From positions 47,434-111,433 of the forward strand of contig QHYH01000115.1 in the NCBI GenBank assembly GCA_003223215.1: 64,000 nucleotides of DNA, written 5' to 3'. The notes below the pieces were generated by a model that had not been told where the DNA came from, did no database searches, and worked only from the letters and a program-made list of their open reading frames with translations. This DNA is from Acidobacteriota bacterium. Its GTDB lineage: Bacteria; Acidobacteriota; Terriglobia; Acidiferrales; UBA7541. The position numbers and the translations under genes were made by a program. The stretch's first letter is position 1; each line of letters begins with the position of its first letter. This document shows, piece after piece, positions 9,183-18,483 of this stretch.

Positions 9183-9809
9183 CTACGGCTTTGCCGGGGA
9201 TGGCGCGGGCTGCGAACCCGGCGCTGTCGGAGTGCTTCCGTAATTGAAATTCACTTTGGGAGCCTGCCTCGCTCCTTCCTCCGTCTTGAAGTACGCATCG
9301 TTGCGGGTGAATCCGCTCAGGCCTGCCACCAGATTGTTGGGGAAGAGCGAGAGAAACGTGTTGTAGTCCTGCAGCGTTTCGTTGTAACGGCGGCGTTCGA
9401 CGGCGATGCGATTTTCCGTTCCGGCCAGCTCGTCTTGCAAGCGAAGGAAGTTCTCGTTGGACTTCAGTTGCGGATAATTTTCCACGACCAAAAGCAGCCT
9501 TCCCAGCGCATTATCCAGTTGCCCGTTTGCGGCAATCTTCTCCGCCGGGGTGTGGGCACTCAACAGTGCGGAACGTGCCTTGGCGATATCACCAAAGACA
9601 ATCTGCTCCTGCACGGCCATTCCCTTTACGGTCTCCACCAGGTTGGGAATCAGGTCGGCCCTCCGCTGCAGCACCACGTCCACCTGCGACCACGCGGCGT
9701 TCACGGCCTCCTTCTTGATGGCCATTTGGTTTCTTCGACTGATGAACGAGCTTCCCAAAATCAGCGCGATGACTACTAAAACGACCAGAACAATCAGAAC
9801 GCTCTTCAT
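9183..9809 (-). CDS. lemA: LemA family membrane protein
   Basis: This 208-residue protein has an N-terminal transmembrane helix (about residues 3-21, VLIVLVVLVVIALIL). The LemA helical domain follows, with AWSQVDVVLQRRADLIPNLVETVKG, NGQLDNALGRLLLVVENYPQLKSNENF and RRRYNETLQDYNTFLSLFPNN. The C-terminus is a short Pro/Ala tail. Start is the ATG at 9809 behind a GAGG five bases upstream; an in-frame GTG two codons earlier is less well placed. LemA genes often accompany TPM-domain genes, as one does here two genes upstream. Molecular role is unknown. Confidence 0.92.
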   Translation of the reverse strand: MKSVLIVLVVLVVIALILGSSFISRRNQMAIKKEAVNAAWSQVDVVLQRRADLIPNLVETVKGMAVQEQIVFGDIAKARSALLSAHTPAEKIAANGQLDNALGRLLLVVENYPQLKSNENFLRLQDELAGTENRIAVERRRYNETLQDYNTFLSLFPNNLVAGLSGFTRNDAYFKTEEGARQAPKVNFNYGSTPTAPGSQPAPSPAKP

Positions 9810-9830
9810 ATCCACCTCGGCCTTTCGATT

Positions 9831-10583
9831 TCAGCTGCTTGTTTTCTTGACGCGCTGCCATTCTCGCTTGGGAAAATGATGGTCCAACGCGTGCAACACT
9901 TTTTCCAGCGCTCTTAGGTACGCACCATACGCCGGAACAATATCTCCGTGAAATTCGCCGCTTTCCCGCAGTTGCAAAAGTGCGTCGAAAGCCGATGCGT
10001 CAGTATCGGTCAACGCCGCAGCCCGCGCGACGATTTCGTGCGCGTCGACCGGCGGCGTTTCTCCAAACGCCATCACCGTGTGGCGCAGCAGCGTCAACAC
10101 GCTCGAAAAGGATTTTCGCAGCACCGGCGCTAACTCGCTGACATGTCCCGGCGCGCGCAAATAATGCTGCCGGAGCTTCAACAAAATCGTCCGCAGGTCA
10201 CGTTCAATCTGCAGCCGATGCAAATTCGTGGGCACTTCGATCTTGGCAACCACGTCCTCGCCGTACAACACGCGGCGCCCCTGCTTCATGTCCAGAATCT
10301 CGATCGCGAAAACGTCCGCGGCTTGCCGCAATTCCTCGTGTGTGAAAAAGAGCGGTGCCGGTTCTTTCTGTTCGACGCACCACCATTTCACCGCGCCTGC
10401 CAGCCGCCCAAGCTCTTCCACAGTCAGGGAGCGCAAAATGCACACGACGTTAAGATCGGAGTGCCCTCCGCGAAAATCCCCGCGTGCCGCCGAGCCGAAC
10501 AAAATGACGCACTCCAGGTTGCTGGCCGCAAATTCCTTTAACCGCTTCACGAGTTCTGTCAGTTTTGTATCCGTGGAAAGCAT
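9831..10583 (-). CDS. Nucleotidyltransferase-domain protein
   Basis: This 250-residue protein carries a polymerase-beta-like nucleotidyltransferase domain at residues 20-60, with VILFGSAARGDFRGGHSDLNVVCIL. The GS motif is intact, but the two metal-binding acidic positions read as D-x-N in place of the usual D-x-D. The rest is helical and resembles a HEPN-like or substrate-binding half. It lies between lemA and the TPM gene on the same strand with short gaps, so the three may be one transcript. The D-x-N change may mean weak or no catalysis. Substrate is unknown. Confidence 0.72.
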   Translation of the reverse strand: MLSTDTKLTELVKRLKEFAASNLECVILFGSAARGDFRGGHSDLNVVCILRSLTVEELGRLAGAVKWWCVEQKEPAPLFFTHEELRQAADVFAIEILDMKQGRRVLYGEDVVAKIEVPTNLHRLQIERDLRTILLKLRQHYLRAPGHVSELAPVLRKSFSSVLTLLRHTVMAFGETPPVDAHEIVARAAALTDTDASAFDALLQLRESGEFHGDIVPAYGAYLRALEKVLHALDHHFPKREWQRVKKTSS

Positions 10584-10595
10584 TTTCGCCCGGTT

Positions 10596-11435
10596 TTACC
10601 AGCCTCCTGACGCTCCCCCGCCCCCGCTGCTCCCGCCGCCAAACCCGCCAAATCCCCCTCCGCCCCAGCCACCGGATCCGCCGCCGAACCCACCCCCGCC
10701 CGAGCCGCCACCCCAACTGCCTCGCGATCCCCGGCCGGAGTTGGCCATCATCCCGAGCAAGAACCACAACAGGCCGCTTCCCCCCGACCCGCCGCCCCGG
10801 AGTCCGCGTCCTCCGGAGGCGCGTCCGAGAAACGAAAATAGGATAATCAACCCAACGAAAAGCCAGAAAATCCCACTGCCACCGCCGTTGTTTCTGTGAC
10901 GGATCCGCCGCACCGGCGGCTCGCCGCTTAGGGTGACGTTCGAATCATCGGCGATGTATTTTGCCAATTGCCACGCCGCCGTTTCCACCGCGTCGCCGTA
11001 ATCGCCCTGCCGCAGAAACGGGACCATAGCGCGGCCCGCGTCGCCTGCGCGCGCATCATTAATGACCGGTTCGAGGCCGTAGCCGACTTCGATGCGGTAC
11101 TTGCGGTCATTGGGCGCCAGCAGCAAAAGAACGCCGCGATTGTCTTTTTTGCTTCCGACTCCCAGCTGCTTATAAAGGTCCACGGCGTAAGAGTCGACGC
11201 TTTCTCCATCCAGCGAGCGGACCGTCACGATAGCCATCTGCGCCCCGGTTTTCTGCTCAAGTTCCGTGCCCAGAGCTTGCAGGGCAGCTTTCTTTTGCGC
11301 GCCGATCACCCCCGCAAGGTCCGTCACATAGCCGGTGGGATGAATGCTTTGGATGTCTTCGGCGAGCGCGAGACCCGCGCTAAGGAGCGCGGCGCACAGC
11401 AAGACGGTGCTTCGAAAAAGGTGAGCAGTACGCAT
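10596..11435 (-). CDS. TPM-domain (YgcG-like) secreted or membrane protein with Gly-rich tail
   Basis: This 279-residue protein starts with a signal peptide (about 1-25, ending LALAED). A TPM domain follows at about 33-155 (GYVTDLAGVI...QKTGAQMAIVTV...LGVGSKKDNRGVLLLLAPNDRKYRIEVGYGLE). A transmembrane helix lies at about 186-201 (IFWLFVGLIILFSFLG). The last 70 residues are Gly/Ser-rich and contain several GGxGGGGFGG runs. TPM proteins are often encoded with LemA. The Gly-rich tail explains the Pro-rich open frame on the opposite strand, which is not a gene. Confidence 0.85.
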   Translation of the reverse strand: MRTAHLFRSTVLLCAALLSAGLALAEDIQSIHPTGYVTDLAGVIGAQKKAALQALGTELEQKTGAQMAIVTVRSLDGESVDSYAVDLYKQLGVGSKKDNRGVLLLLAPNDRKYRIEVGYGLEPVINDARAGDAGRAMVPFLRQGDYGDAVETAAWQLAKYIADDSNVTLSGEPPVRRIRHRNNGGGSGIFWLFVGLIILFSFLGRASGGRGLRGGGSGGSGLLWFLLGMMANSGRGSRGSWGGGSGGGGFGGGSGGWGGGGFGGFGGGSSGGGGASGGW

Positions 11436-11937
11436 TTATGAGATTTGGACCTGTCCGTTGTCTTCCTTTCATTTTACGTTGGCCGATGCACAAAAATATC
11501 ATGGTATTCGGTATTCTTGAGAGCATGCCGAGTGCTTGTCCGGGCTCGGTGATGCCGGTCACAGGATTGCCTGTTCAAGTGGTGCCGACTCGAAAGAATC
11601 CGGTTGGCGCGGCTTGAAACGGCGCTTACGGGAAACGCCGTGTTGAATTTTCTGCGCGAATTTTCCCAAACGCGCAGCGGAAATTCGCGCAAGCGATTGT
11701 CGCCGCGCCAAATGTCGGCTAGAGCGCAAACGAGTTAGACTCTGGCAAGCGGCGTTCGTTGCTGGTCGTGCGCTTGCTTGCAAGGTTTCCTGGGGATTCC
11801 GAAAAAGGAGAGCAGTGTGACCAGGCAGCAGAGTTGTCTCGCGGCAAGCAAAGCGCATTAAGGTGCGTTCCATCACCAGCCAGCGTGACCGGTACACTTT
11901 TTCCTCGTAACGAGGATCCCCCAAGCGGAGGATTCTT
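11436..11937. other. Intergenic stretch between the TPM gene and hsp20
   Basis: About 500 bases with no convincing gene. It must hold the promoters of the divergent TPM gene and hsp20. I looked for a CIRCE inverted repeat (TTAGCACTC and GAGTGCTAA) next to hsp20 and found none. The short hairpin-like GAGT-TAG-ACTC near 11729 is the only structured spot I noticed. Confidence 0.5.
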
Positions 11938-12450
11938 ATGAAAGAGTCAATCATTGAGAGGACCATGAAGCCACTCCCGGCGCCCTTCGAGGAGTTCGAG
12001 GAGTTTTCCACGCCGATGCCGGATTTTTTTGACCTCATCGCGCGTCGTCCGTTCGAACTGCTCGGCGCCGCACCGCGGTTCTTCACCCGCGACCTGGAAA
12101 GCTTCTTCAAGACGGAGCCGGAGGTGTTCCGCCCGGTCAACCTGAAACTCTATGAGACCGAGGTAGCGCTCGTCGTTCGCGCCGAAGTCCCCGGCTTCAC
12201 CGAGAAGGAGCTGGACGTCAACGTGGCGCCCTGGCGGCTTGTCATCACGGGCAAGAAGGAGTTCAAAGAAGAGAAGAAGGAAGGGCCCGTTTACAAAGAG
12301 AAGCTCAACCAGATCTATCGCACGGTGAAGTTCCCGGTCGAGATTCGTCCGGAAGAGGTCAAGGCCATCTTGAAGAACGGCGTGCTTGAACTCACGCTGC
12401 CGAAGGCAGAAGTAGTGAAGAAAGTGCATGTGGAAGTGAAGCCGCTCTGA
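11938..12450 (+). CDS. Hsp20/alpha-crystallin family small heat-shock protein
   Basis: This 170-residue chaperone has a variable N-terminal arm (1-65) and an alpha-crystallin domain from about 68 to 168. The domain contains FRPVNLKLYETEVALVVRAEVPGFTEKELDVNVAPWRLVITGKKE and the terminal GVLELTLPKAE. Such proteins bind unfolding proteins and keep them refoldable. ATG at 11938 follows a strong AAGCGGAGG site. It is followed at 12476-12500 by a CGGGCGCGCC...GGCGCGCCCG hairpin and a short T tract, a likely terminator. Confidence 0.92.
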   Translation: MKESIIERTMKPLPAPFEEFEEFSTPMPDFFDLIARRPFELLGAAPRFFTRDLESFFKTEPEVFRPVNLKLYETEVALVVRAEVPGFTEKELDVNVAPWRLVITGKKEFKEEKKEGPVYKEKLNQIYRTVKFPVEIRPEEVKAILKNGVLELTLPKAEVVKKVHVEVKPL

Positions 12451-12476
12451 AAGGGAAAACAGGTTGAAGCTAGAGA

Positions 12477-12515
12477 CGGGCGCGCCGGTGAGCGCGCCCG
12501 TGCTGTTTTCTTATT
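12477..12515 (+). terminator. Probable intrinsic terminator after hsp20
   Basis: GACGGGCGCGCC is followed by GGTGA and then GCGCGCCCGTGC, so GGGCGCGC pairs with GCGCGCCC around a short loop. TTTTCTTATTTCT follows. The position right after the hsp20 stop (12450) and the T-rich tail fit a Rho-independent terminator. Confidence 0.7.
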
Positions 12516-12654
12516 TCTCAATTCATCGTATGCTTGAAAGAGACGGAATTTTTCCCCGCACTTTTCCGAAAAGGCTGCTTTGCACACGACGCTTTCCTTA
12601 GACTTGTGCAATCCGGTCAAGAAACGCAAGGTCGGTGAGCCCGGTTCAACGAGA

Positions 12655-14049
12655 ATGAGCGATGTCAAGACAATCCGGCCCGTCTGGAAGCCCGCCGGAA
12701 GAGTGCACACCGGCGAGCAGCCGTTCAAATATCCATTGACTAGAGAATTTGTCGAGCCCGACTGGCGCCGATTGCCCGGCTATAAAGACGTCACCACCGC
12801 GGAATGGGAAACGGCTCTATGGCAACGCCGCCACACGGTAAAGAACCTGAAAGAATTGCAACTTGTTTTCGGCCCGCTGCTGCCGTTGAGCCTGCTCGAA
12901 AGCATGGAGCGCGACACCCGAGAGCGCGCCACCATGTCCATCCTGCTCCCTCCACAGATGCTCAATACCATGGACGAGAAAGACTTGTGGAATGATCCCG
13001 TCCGCCGATACATGCTTCCTGCGTTTGACGATCGCAATCCCGATTGGCCGAGCCATCCCAAATCCAGCCGCGACAGCTTGCACGAATCCGACATGTGGGC
13101 TGTCGAAGGGCTGACGCATCGCTATCCAACGAAAGTCCTGGCGGAAATGCTTTCTACCTGTCCGCAATACTGCGGCCACTGCACACGCATGGACCTCGTC
13201 GGCAACGACGTGCCGCAAGTCGTCAAGCTGCGCTTCCAGCTCTCGCAGAAAGACCGCTACGAACAGATGCTCGACTATCTGCGCAAGACGCCTTCCGTTC
13301 GCGACGTGGTCGTTTCCGGCGGCGACATTGCCAATATGCCCATCGCGCAGCTCGAACCGTTCGTCTCCGCTCTCCTGGATATCCCGACGATCAAGGACAT
13401 TCGCCTAGCCGCCAAAGGGCTGATGGGCATTCCGCAACACTTCCTGCAGGACGAAGTTCTGAAGGGATTCGAACGCCTGGCGAAAAAAGCGCGCGAACGC
13501 GATGTAGATTTGGCGCTGCACACGCACGTGAACAACGCGCGCCAGATTACGCCGCTGGTGGCAAAAGCGGCAAAGAGAATTTTAGAACTTGGCTTCCGCG
13601 ACGTTCGCAACCAGGGCGTGCTGCTGCGCGGCGTAAACACCAACGCCAAAGATTTGCTCGAACTCTGCTTCACGCTGCTCGATCGCGCCAAAATCATGCC
13701 GTACTACTTCTACATGTGCGACATGATTCCCAATTCCGAGCACTGGCGTTTGTCCATCCGGGAAGCCCAGCAGTTGCAGCACGACATCATGGGGTACTTG
13801 CCCGGCTTTGCCACGCCGCGGATGATTTGCGATGTGCCCTTTGTCGGCAAGCGTTGGGTTCATCAAGTGAAAGACTACGACCGCGAAAAAGGCATCTCCT
13901 ACTGGACCAAGAATTATCGTACCGGCATTGAGGCCGACGATCCGCAAGCGTTCGAGCGCCTCTACGAGTATTACGACCCCGTTTACACCCTGCCCGCCAC
14001 GGGTCAGGAATGGTGGCGCCGCCAAGCCCCCGTCTTCGCCCAACCTTAG
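12655..14049 (+). CDS. KamA-family radical SAM protein (lysine 2,3-aminomutase-like)
   Basis: This is a radical SAM enzyme of about 464 residues. The cluster motif lies in STCPQYCGHCTRMDLVG, where three Cys fit CxxxCxxC spacing around codon 165. VVSGGDIANMP and the HTHVNNARQITP stretch of the TIM-barrel follow. Lysine aminomutases also bind PLP through a Lys near the C-terminus, and DVPFVGKRWV is a plausible counterpart. Substrate could be lysine or another amino acid; EF-P lysylation (EpmB) seems less likely because no partner is nearby. I chose the ATG at 12655. A TTG at 12580 would add 25 residues without family similarity. Confidence 0.82.
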   Translation: MSDVKTIRPVWKPAGRVHTGEQPFKYPLTREFVEPDWRRLPGYKDVTTAEWETALWQRRHTVKNLKELQLVFGPLLPLSLLESMERDTRERATMSILLPPQMLNTMDEKDLWNDPVRRYMLPAFDDRNPDWPSHPKSSRDSLHESDMWAVEGLTHRYPTKVLAEMLSTCPQYCGHCTRMDLVGNDVPQVVKLRFQLSQKDRYEQMLDYLRKTPSVRDVVVSGGDIANMPIAQLEPFVSALLDIPTIKDIRLAAKGLMGIPQHFLQDEVLKGFERLAKKARERDVDLALHTHVNNARQITPLVAKAAKRILELGFRDVRNQGVLLRGVNTNAKDLLELCFTLLDRAKIMPYYFYMCDMIPNSEHWRLSIREAQQLQHDIMGYLPGFATPRMICDVPFVGKRWVHQVKDYDREKGISYWTKNYRTGIEADDPQAFERLYEYYDPVYTLPATGQEWWRRQAPVFAQP

Positions 14050-14064
14050 TATCGCCGGGAGGAG

Positions 14065-14710
14065 ACATGGCCACGGCGGATCCGGCCTCGGTGCGGGCCA
14101 AAGGTTCGGGTGGGTTGTCGACCGTTGCGTGCTCCAGCGACTTCGACTCACGGCTTGTGGCTGCGGGGGAACGCTCGCGAACCTGTTGGCCGCTTTTGTT
14201 TTTTGGATGGCATTAAGAAGCGCGAGAAGTGCATCGGTTGGAGTGCGCCTTTTTCTGCTGACGAATCTTCCGTTCAACCTCTTCGATGGCACCGGCTATT
14301 TCTTCTTTTCCGGCGTCACCGATTTTGGCGACTGGGCAGCGGTCGTTAGGGGCCGGCCCGCGCATTGGTTGTGGCGGGGGCTCCTGGTTGCCGCGGGAGC
14401 GGAGGCCTATTGCTGGGCCGTCGTAGCCGTGGGCAGCGGGCTGGTGCGGTACGTCGGAGTCCCCAGGAACGAGACGCACCGGTTAGGGAAACTCACGTTC
14501 CTTCCTAATTTCACTTGGGTTTCCTTGCGAGCGTCGGTGAGGCATGAATCCGATGGGAATCCGATGGCTCTGGCAGTCCGCGTTGCCGGCGACGGGGGGC
14601 GGGCACTCCGGGCTTCTCTGGCTGACGTACTACATTCCGAGGGGAGCGGCATTATGCTCGGCCGCTAGGTCCAGCGGGATAGCTGGTGGTGTTGTTGGGA
14701 CACGCGATGG
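14065..14710 (+). pseudogene. Decayed membrane-protein gene, possibly M50-like
   Basis: No intact gene fits here, but a conceptual translation split over frames looks protein-like. One frame (about 14110-14520) reads FGWVVDR...GGTLANLLAAFVFWMAL...LFLLTNLPFNLFDGTGYFFFSG followed by a Trp-rich stretch. Another frame (about 14560-14640) continues with LPATGGGHSGLLWLTYYIPRG. The GGxxANLL pattern followed by a hydrophobic span recalls site-2-protease (M50) relatives. The upstream HExxH helix is missing, so this would be a truncated and frameshifted remnant. Family assignment is a guess from pattern. Confidence 0.4.
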
Positions 14711-14757
14711 CCTGTCAAGATTGTCCGATAAACCGGCCAACCCGAGGGACGACGCTG

Positions 14758-15102
14758 CTACTGTTCAATTCTTCCCAATTCGCTCGGGAACCGATGTTTG
14801 CTTTCATCCAGCTCGAGCCGATTCTTAAGAACCAGTTTTGCCTCTTCGGCGGCAGCGCGTAATTCGGGATGCCTGCCTATGCTGCTTGAATGCAAAACGC
14901 CGTCAGCCAGGCGCCACAGGCAGTTCTCCAATTCCGTGATCCGCTTGACGACCTCCGGCGCGGAGGTCTGCGCCTTGACGTAGGTATCGAGCGCGACTTC
15001 GCCCTCGATTTTCTCGATCGGTTCGGTAACCGTGGTTTCGCCGTCGTTTACGGGATGGACGACCTGAGGAACGACGCCCGCAAGCGGATTGGGGTTTGCC
15101 AT
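14758..15102 (-). CDS. Conserved hypothetical helical protein
   Basis: This is a small protein of about 114 residues that I do not recognise. I take the Met at 15102 (MANPNPLAGVVP) as start, because the 18 residues upstream look like read-through of a non-coding stretch. The middle (about 35-105) is predicted-helical and charged, with PEVVKRITELENCLWRLADG and ELRAAAEEAKLVLKNRLELDESK. No membrane segment or known motif is seen. It stands alone, 90 bases downstream of the M28 peptidase gene on the same strand. Confidence 0.6.
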   Translation of the reverse strand: MANPNPLAGVVPQVVHPVNDGETTVTEPIEKIEGEVALDTYVKAQTSAPEVVKRITELENCLWRLADGVLHSSSIGRHPELRAAAEEAKLVLKNRLELDESKHRFPSELGRIEQ

Positions 15103-15191
15103 GAGCGCATTATACTTCAAGAAAGAACCGGGCCAGAATGGCAGCTGGCCTGCCATCTCCAGGCAGTCATTTCCCGGTTTTGGCTCCTGGC

Positions 15192-16943
15192 TCAGTTCGC
15201 CGGAACATGCCGTACTTTCGTCGCGAGCGAGCCGGGCCCCGGTTCGGGCACTGGTTTCGGCATTTCCGAGTTTGCAAAGCGCGGCACCATCTGGTCCGCC
15301 ATGGCGATCGCATAAACCGCCGACGCAATTTCGACTGCGGCTTCTCGCACGTCCTCTTCATAGATCCGCTCGTAAGTGTCGAGGTTGGTGTGATGGGTGA
15401 ACGATCCATAGTCAAACGCGTCCTGCGCCAATCCGATTCCCGGCAAGCCCGCGTTGTTGAACGACGTGCTGTCGGTCCCGCCGGTTCGGCGGCTGTCGGT
15501 GGCGACAGCGCCCATGAAGCCCCAATCCGCAAACGGCATCAGCGCCTCGCGCACCATGTCCGCCGCGCCCGCCGGCCCAAACACGCTCGCACCCCTCGGT
15601 TTTCCGGTGCCCGAATCAATGTTGAAGTACGTGTCCAGCTTCGCGTATTCCGGTTTCTGGTTTTCAAAACTTCCGAAATGCTGCTCTACGTAAGCGAGCG
15701 AACCGAGCAAGCCTTCTTCCTCGCCGCTCCAAAGCGCAACACGAATCGTGCGCCGCGGCTTCACGTGGAGGGAGGCGAGAATCCGCGCCGCCTCCAGCAT
15801 CATCGACGAACCTGTGCCATTGTCGGTTGCGCCGGTCGCGTCATGCCACGAGTCGTAATGGCCGCCGAGTATCACGATCTCATCCCTTTTGTCGGTGCCG
15901 GGAATTTCTCCGATCGCGTTATAGGCCGTCGTCCCTTCCGGATACTCTTTGTTTTGAATGCTGATCATTAGCGTCACCGGCGTGCCGTCGGCCATGATGC
16001 GCGTAATGCGTCCGTAATCTTCATTGCGCATCACCAGCGTCGGCACCGCTCGTGTCCAGTCATACGTTCCGTTCTGCTGCGCGATGATGATGCCGTGCGC
16101 GCGGCCAGCATCATTCACACGGACCAGCGCGCCGTTATCGACCAAGAATTGATCCACTTGCCTGGAAACTTCCTGCCGGGTCAACTGTCCCTCCGGCAGT
16201 TTCGGCTGCTCGGGAAAGCGAAAGGGCTTGGCGTGGGGACCGAATCGTGACTTCCATTCGTCCTCGGACCGCCGCATCGGCGCTGGATTCATCTCTTCCG
16301 GCACTTCCACGTGCTTTCCCACAAACACAATCGCGCCGTGCATTTTGTCTTTCACGGAATTCAAATAGGCATCGAGCTCCGCTTGCGTCGGCTGCTTGGG
16401 CTCTTCAGCTTTCTCCGCCGTTGCCATCGGCGGCGCAGCCCACTTCGGCTCCGGCGGAGGTGGCGGGCCTGCGAAAAAGTTGAACCCGCCCGCTCTCTGT
16501 GGCGCCAGCCCCGGCGGATCGAGCAACACGACTTTCGCGGTCACGACGCCCTTGGTGCTCGGCGTCCACGCGAGCGGCTTAACCATCAGTTGTCCATGAA
16601 ACGGCGCGACCGTCTCCGCGACCAATTCCATGTTTTCCCAGCCGGGCACCGGGGTCGCGGCGCTCGGCGGCTGAAAGGTCCACGGCTCGAGGTGCGTGTT
16701 CACGAGTCCCCAGGAAGCCATGGTCTTCACGGCCCAATCGTCTGCCGCCTTCAGATTGGGTGAACCCGTCAAGCGCGGCCCGTACACGTCCGCCAGTTCG
16801 TGAATGATCCACATGATCTTGGAGTGGTTCGTCTCTTCCGCGCGAATCTGGGCATAAACTTCGGTGACGCCCGGAGCCTGCGCGGTCACTGGCAGCGCCG
16901 CCAATACCAAGCAAGAAAGAAAAAATGCGCTGAATCTAGCCAC
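15192..16943 (-). CDS. Secreted M28-family zinc aminopeptidase
   Basis: This 583-residue exported peptidase has a signal peptide at 1-21 (FFLSCLVLAALPVTAQA). A PA-like insert occupies the middle. The M28 metal centre lies around 360-440: GGHYDSWHDATGATDNGTGSS gives His and the bridging Asp, SGEEEGLLGS the catalytic and metal Glu, and TGGTDSTSFNNAGLPGIGL a later ligand region. It probably removes N-terminal residues from peptides in the periplasm or outside. GTG at 16943 follows GGAGG four bases upstream. A 20-base gap separates it from the beta-propeller gene upstream, so both are probably one operon. A paralogue lies at 25818-27356. Confidence 0.9.
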   Translation of the reverse strand: MARFSAFFLSCLVLAALPVTAQAPGVTEVYAQIRAEETNHSKIMWIIHELADVYGPRLTGSPNLKAADDWAVKTMASWGLVNTHLEPWTFQPPSAATPVPGWENMELVAETVAPFHGQLMVKPLAWTPSTKGVVTAKVVLLDPPGLAPQRAGGFNFFAGPPPPPEPKWAAPPMATAEKAEEPKQPTQAELDAYLNSVKDKMHGAIVFVGKHVEVPEEMNPAPMRRSEDEWKSRFGPHAKPFRFPEQPKLPEGQLTRQEVSRQVDQFLVDNGALVRVNDAGRAHGIIIAQQNGTYDWTRAVPTLVMRNEDYGRITRIMADGTPVTLMISIQNKEYPEGTTAYNAIGEIPGTDKRDEIVILGGHYDSWHDATGATDNGTGSSMMLEAARILASLHVKPRRTIRVALWSGEEEGLLGSLAYVEQHFGSFENQKPEYAKLDTYFNIDSGTGKPRGASVFGPAGAADMVREALMPFADWGFMGAVATDSRRTGGTDSTSFNNAGLPGIGLAQDAFDYGSFTHHTNLDTYERIYEEDVREAAVEIASAVYAIAMADQMVPRFANSEMPKPVPEPGPGSLATKVRHVPAN

Positions 16944-16962
16944 GTTTCCTCCCTCAGGACTC

Positions 16963-18018
16963 CTACTTGCCCACCATCAATATGGAGAACGAACCTTCGA
17001 TCATCGGACCGCGCGCCGGGCGCCCTGCCGGTCCGGGGGAAGCGTCGGGCGGAGGCGGACCGAATTCGGCCGCCATGGTTAACAGGTGATTTGTCTTGGT
17101 GTCGAGCGCCAGCGTCTTCGCGCCAGCCATCGTCGGAAGCGTCTGCTCTACCGTGAAGCTCGTGGGACTATTTTCCTTGATGAACGTCATCGTGCCGGCA
17201 TATTCCGCACTGATGGCTTCCATCGTGGCGGGATTGAACGCCACCGTATCCACGCCCATGCCGGTCGGAAGCGTGGCAATAATGTTGCCGTTGTCGGCGT
17301 TCACCATCACGGCTACAGGCGAAGGCTGGCGGTAGTAAGCAAAAAGGATGTGATTCTTCGCGTCAAACGCCAGCCCGCTTCCGCCGGTGCCCTTCGAGCT
17401 CATGTCGTAGTGCGCCGTAACCGTCAAGTTCTTCGTGTCCAGCACCGCGATCGTGGCCTTGTCGGCGATGTTGACGTAGATCGTGCCTTTGCCGTCGCTT
17501 ACCGCTTGTTCGGGCGCGCCCCCCAAGTCCAGCGTCTTCACCACGGTGCCCTCCGCGGCGTCAATCACCGTGGCATGCGGTGGCTGGTGACTCAAGACCC
17601 ATATACGTGCGTTGTAGGGATCGCACAGGATCCCATCAGGGCGGCCGCCCACGTCAATCGTCTTGATGACCTTCAACGTGGTTGCGTCCCACATAGTGAT
17701 AGGCTTGGTGGTGGAAAATCCATGGTGCGACTTGGGATCGACCGTAGCGCCCCCGGCGCGGACATCCGGAATCGTGCCGGCCGGTTCCAGAGTATCCAAG
17801 TCGAAGACCGTCAGTCGCCCAGCCGGGCCACCGCGCGGGACATACAGACGGCGCGCTTCCGAGTCGGCGAAAATGTAGTCATAACCGCCTTCGCCGGCGG
17901 CCTTGGCCGTCTTCAGTACCTTGTGAAGACCTCCACTTGGGGCGTTTTGGGCTGAGCCCATAAACGCAGTCATTGTCATCCCTGCTGTAAGCGCAACCGC
18001 CAGCCGAATTTGATTCAT
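16963..18018 (-). CDS. YncE-like beta-propeller protein, secreted
   Basis: This protein of about 351 residues starts with a signal peptide (MNQIRLAVALTAGMTMTAFMGSAQ). Repeated blade segments follow, such as TVFDLDTLEPAGTIPD, ITMWDATTLKVIKTIDVGGRPDG, ATVIDAAEGTVVKTLDLGGAPEQ and IAVLDTKNLTVTAHYDM. This is the YVTN/YncE seven-bladed propeller pattern. The start is the ATG at 18018 behind AGGGGA; an upstream in-frame start would put 25 residues before the signal peptide. Role unknown; such proteins bind ligands or DNA, or scaffold exported enzymes. It lies upstream of, and probably with, the M28 peptidase. Confidence 0.85.
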   Translation of the reverse strand: MNQIRLAVALTAGMTMTAFMGSAQNAPSGGLHKVLKTAKAAGEGGYDYIFADSEARRLYVPRGGPAGRLTVFDLDTLEPAGTIPDVRAGGATVDPKSHHGFSTTKPITMWDATTLKVIKTIDVGGRPDGILCDPYNARIWVLSHQPPHATVIDAAEGTVVKTLDLGGAPEQAVSDGKGTIYVNIADKATIAVLDTKNLTVTAHYDMSSKGTGGSGLAFDAKNHILFAYYRQPSPVAVMVNADNGNIIATLPTGMGVDTVAFNPATMEAISAEYAGTMTFIKENSPTSFTVEQTLPTMAGAKTLALDTKTNHLLTMAAEFGPPPPDASPGPAGRPARGPMIEGSFSILMVGK

Positions 18019-18483
18019 AAAGCGTCCCCTCATAACCTCTCTGCTCCCCCTAAACATCTTGCTGATTGCTGCGGAATGTTCACTGGGCGCCAAGCCGCGC
18101 CCGAATATATACCAAATTCAAGCCATATCCGTCCTCTCTGCCGAAGCGATGCCACCTGCCCCCTAAACCGGGGACTCCGATTACATCGAACGGAATTACC
18201 TATTCCGCATCTACACGCGAACCTACGCTGCTGCGATGGAAAGTCTCAGGAGGAAAAGAATTGCGGGGAGTCGAGGCATTTACTGTTTACGTTGGCGAGC
18301 TGGAAGAAAATTGGATGGGAACGCCCGCTCATTGCGGATGAAGGTCCGCGGTCATCGGCTGGATTTGCCTAAGAAACGAGTGAAACGTGTAACCTGCTCT
18401 AAAACCTCGATGGTCCCAGCCTTTCCTGCCAATCTGATTCGCACGCTCATTGTAAAACGGCGCCGATAATCCCGATAATCGCG
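18019..18483. other. Intergenic stretch between the propeller gene and the rplM promoter
   Basis: About 465 bases with no convincing gene. Several short open frames show no ribosome site or protein-like composition. The left end should hold the promoter of the minus-strand propeller gene. Confidence 0.5.

Noticed and set aside
10228..10899. Pro-rich open frame
   Set aside because: It is the complement of the Gly-rich tail of the TPM protein; the Pro codons are mirror images of Gly codons.
11700..11937. CIRCE or other heat-shock operator before hsp20
   Set aside because: No TTAGCACTC/GAGTGCTAA inverted repeat is present; the short GAGTTAGACTC hairpin does not match.
11559..12140. 193-codon minus-strand open frame across the hsp20 start
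   Set aside because: Overlaps the clear hsp20 gene and its promoter, with Arg/Ser-rich composition typical of a shadow.
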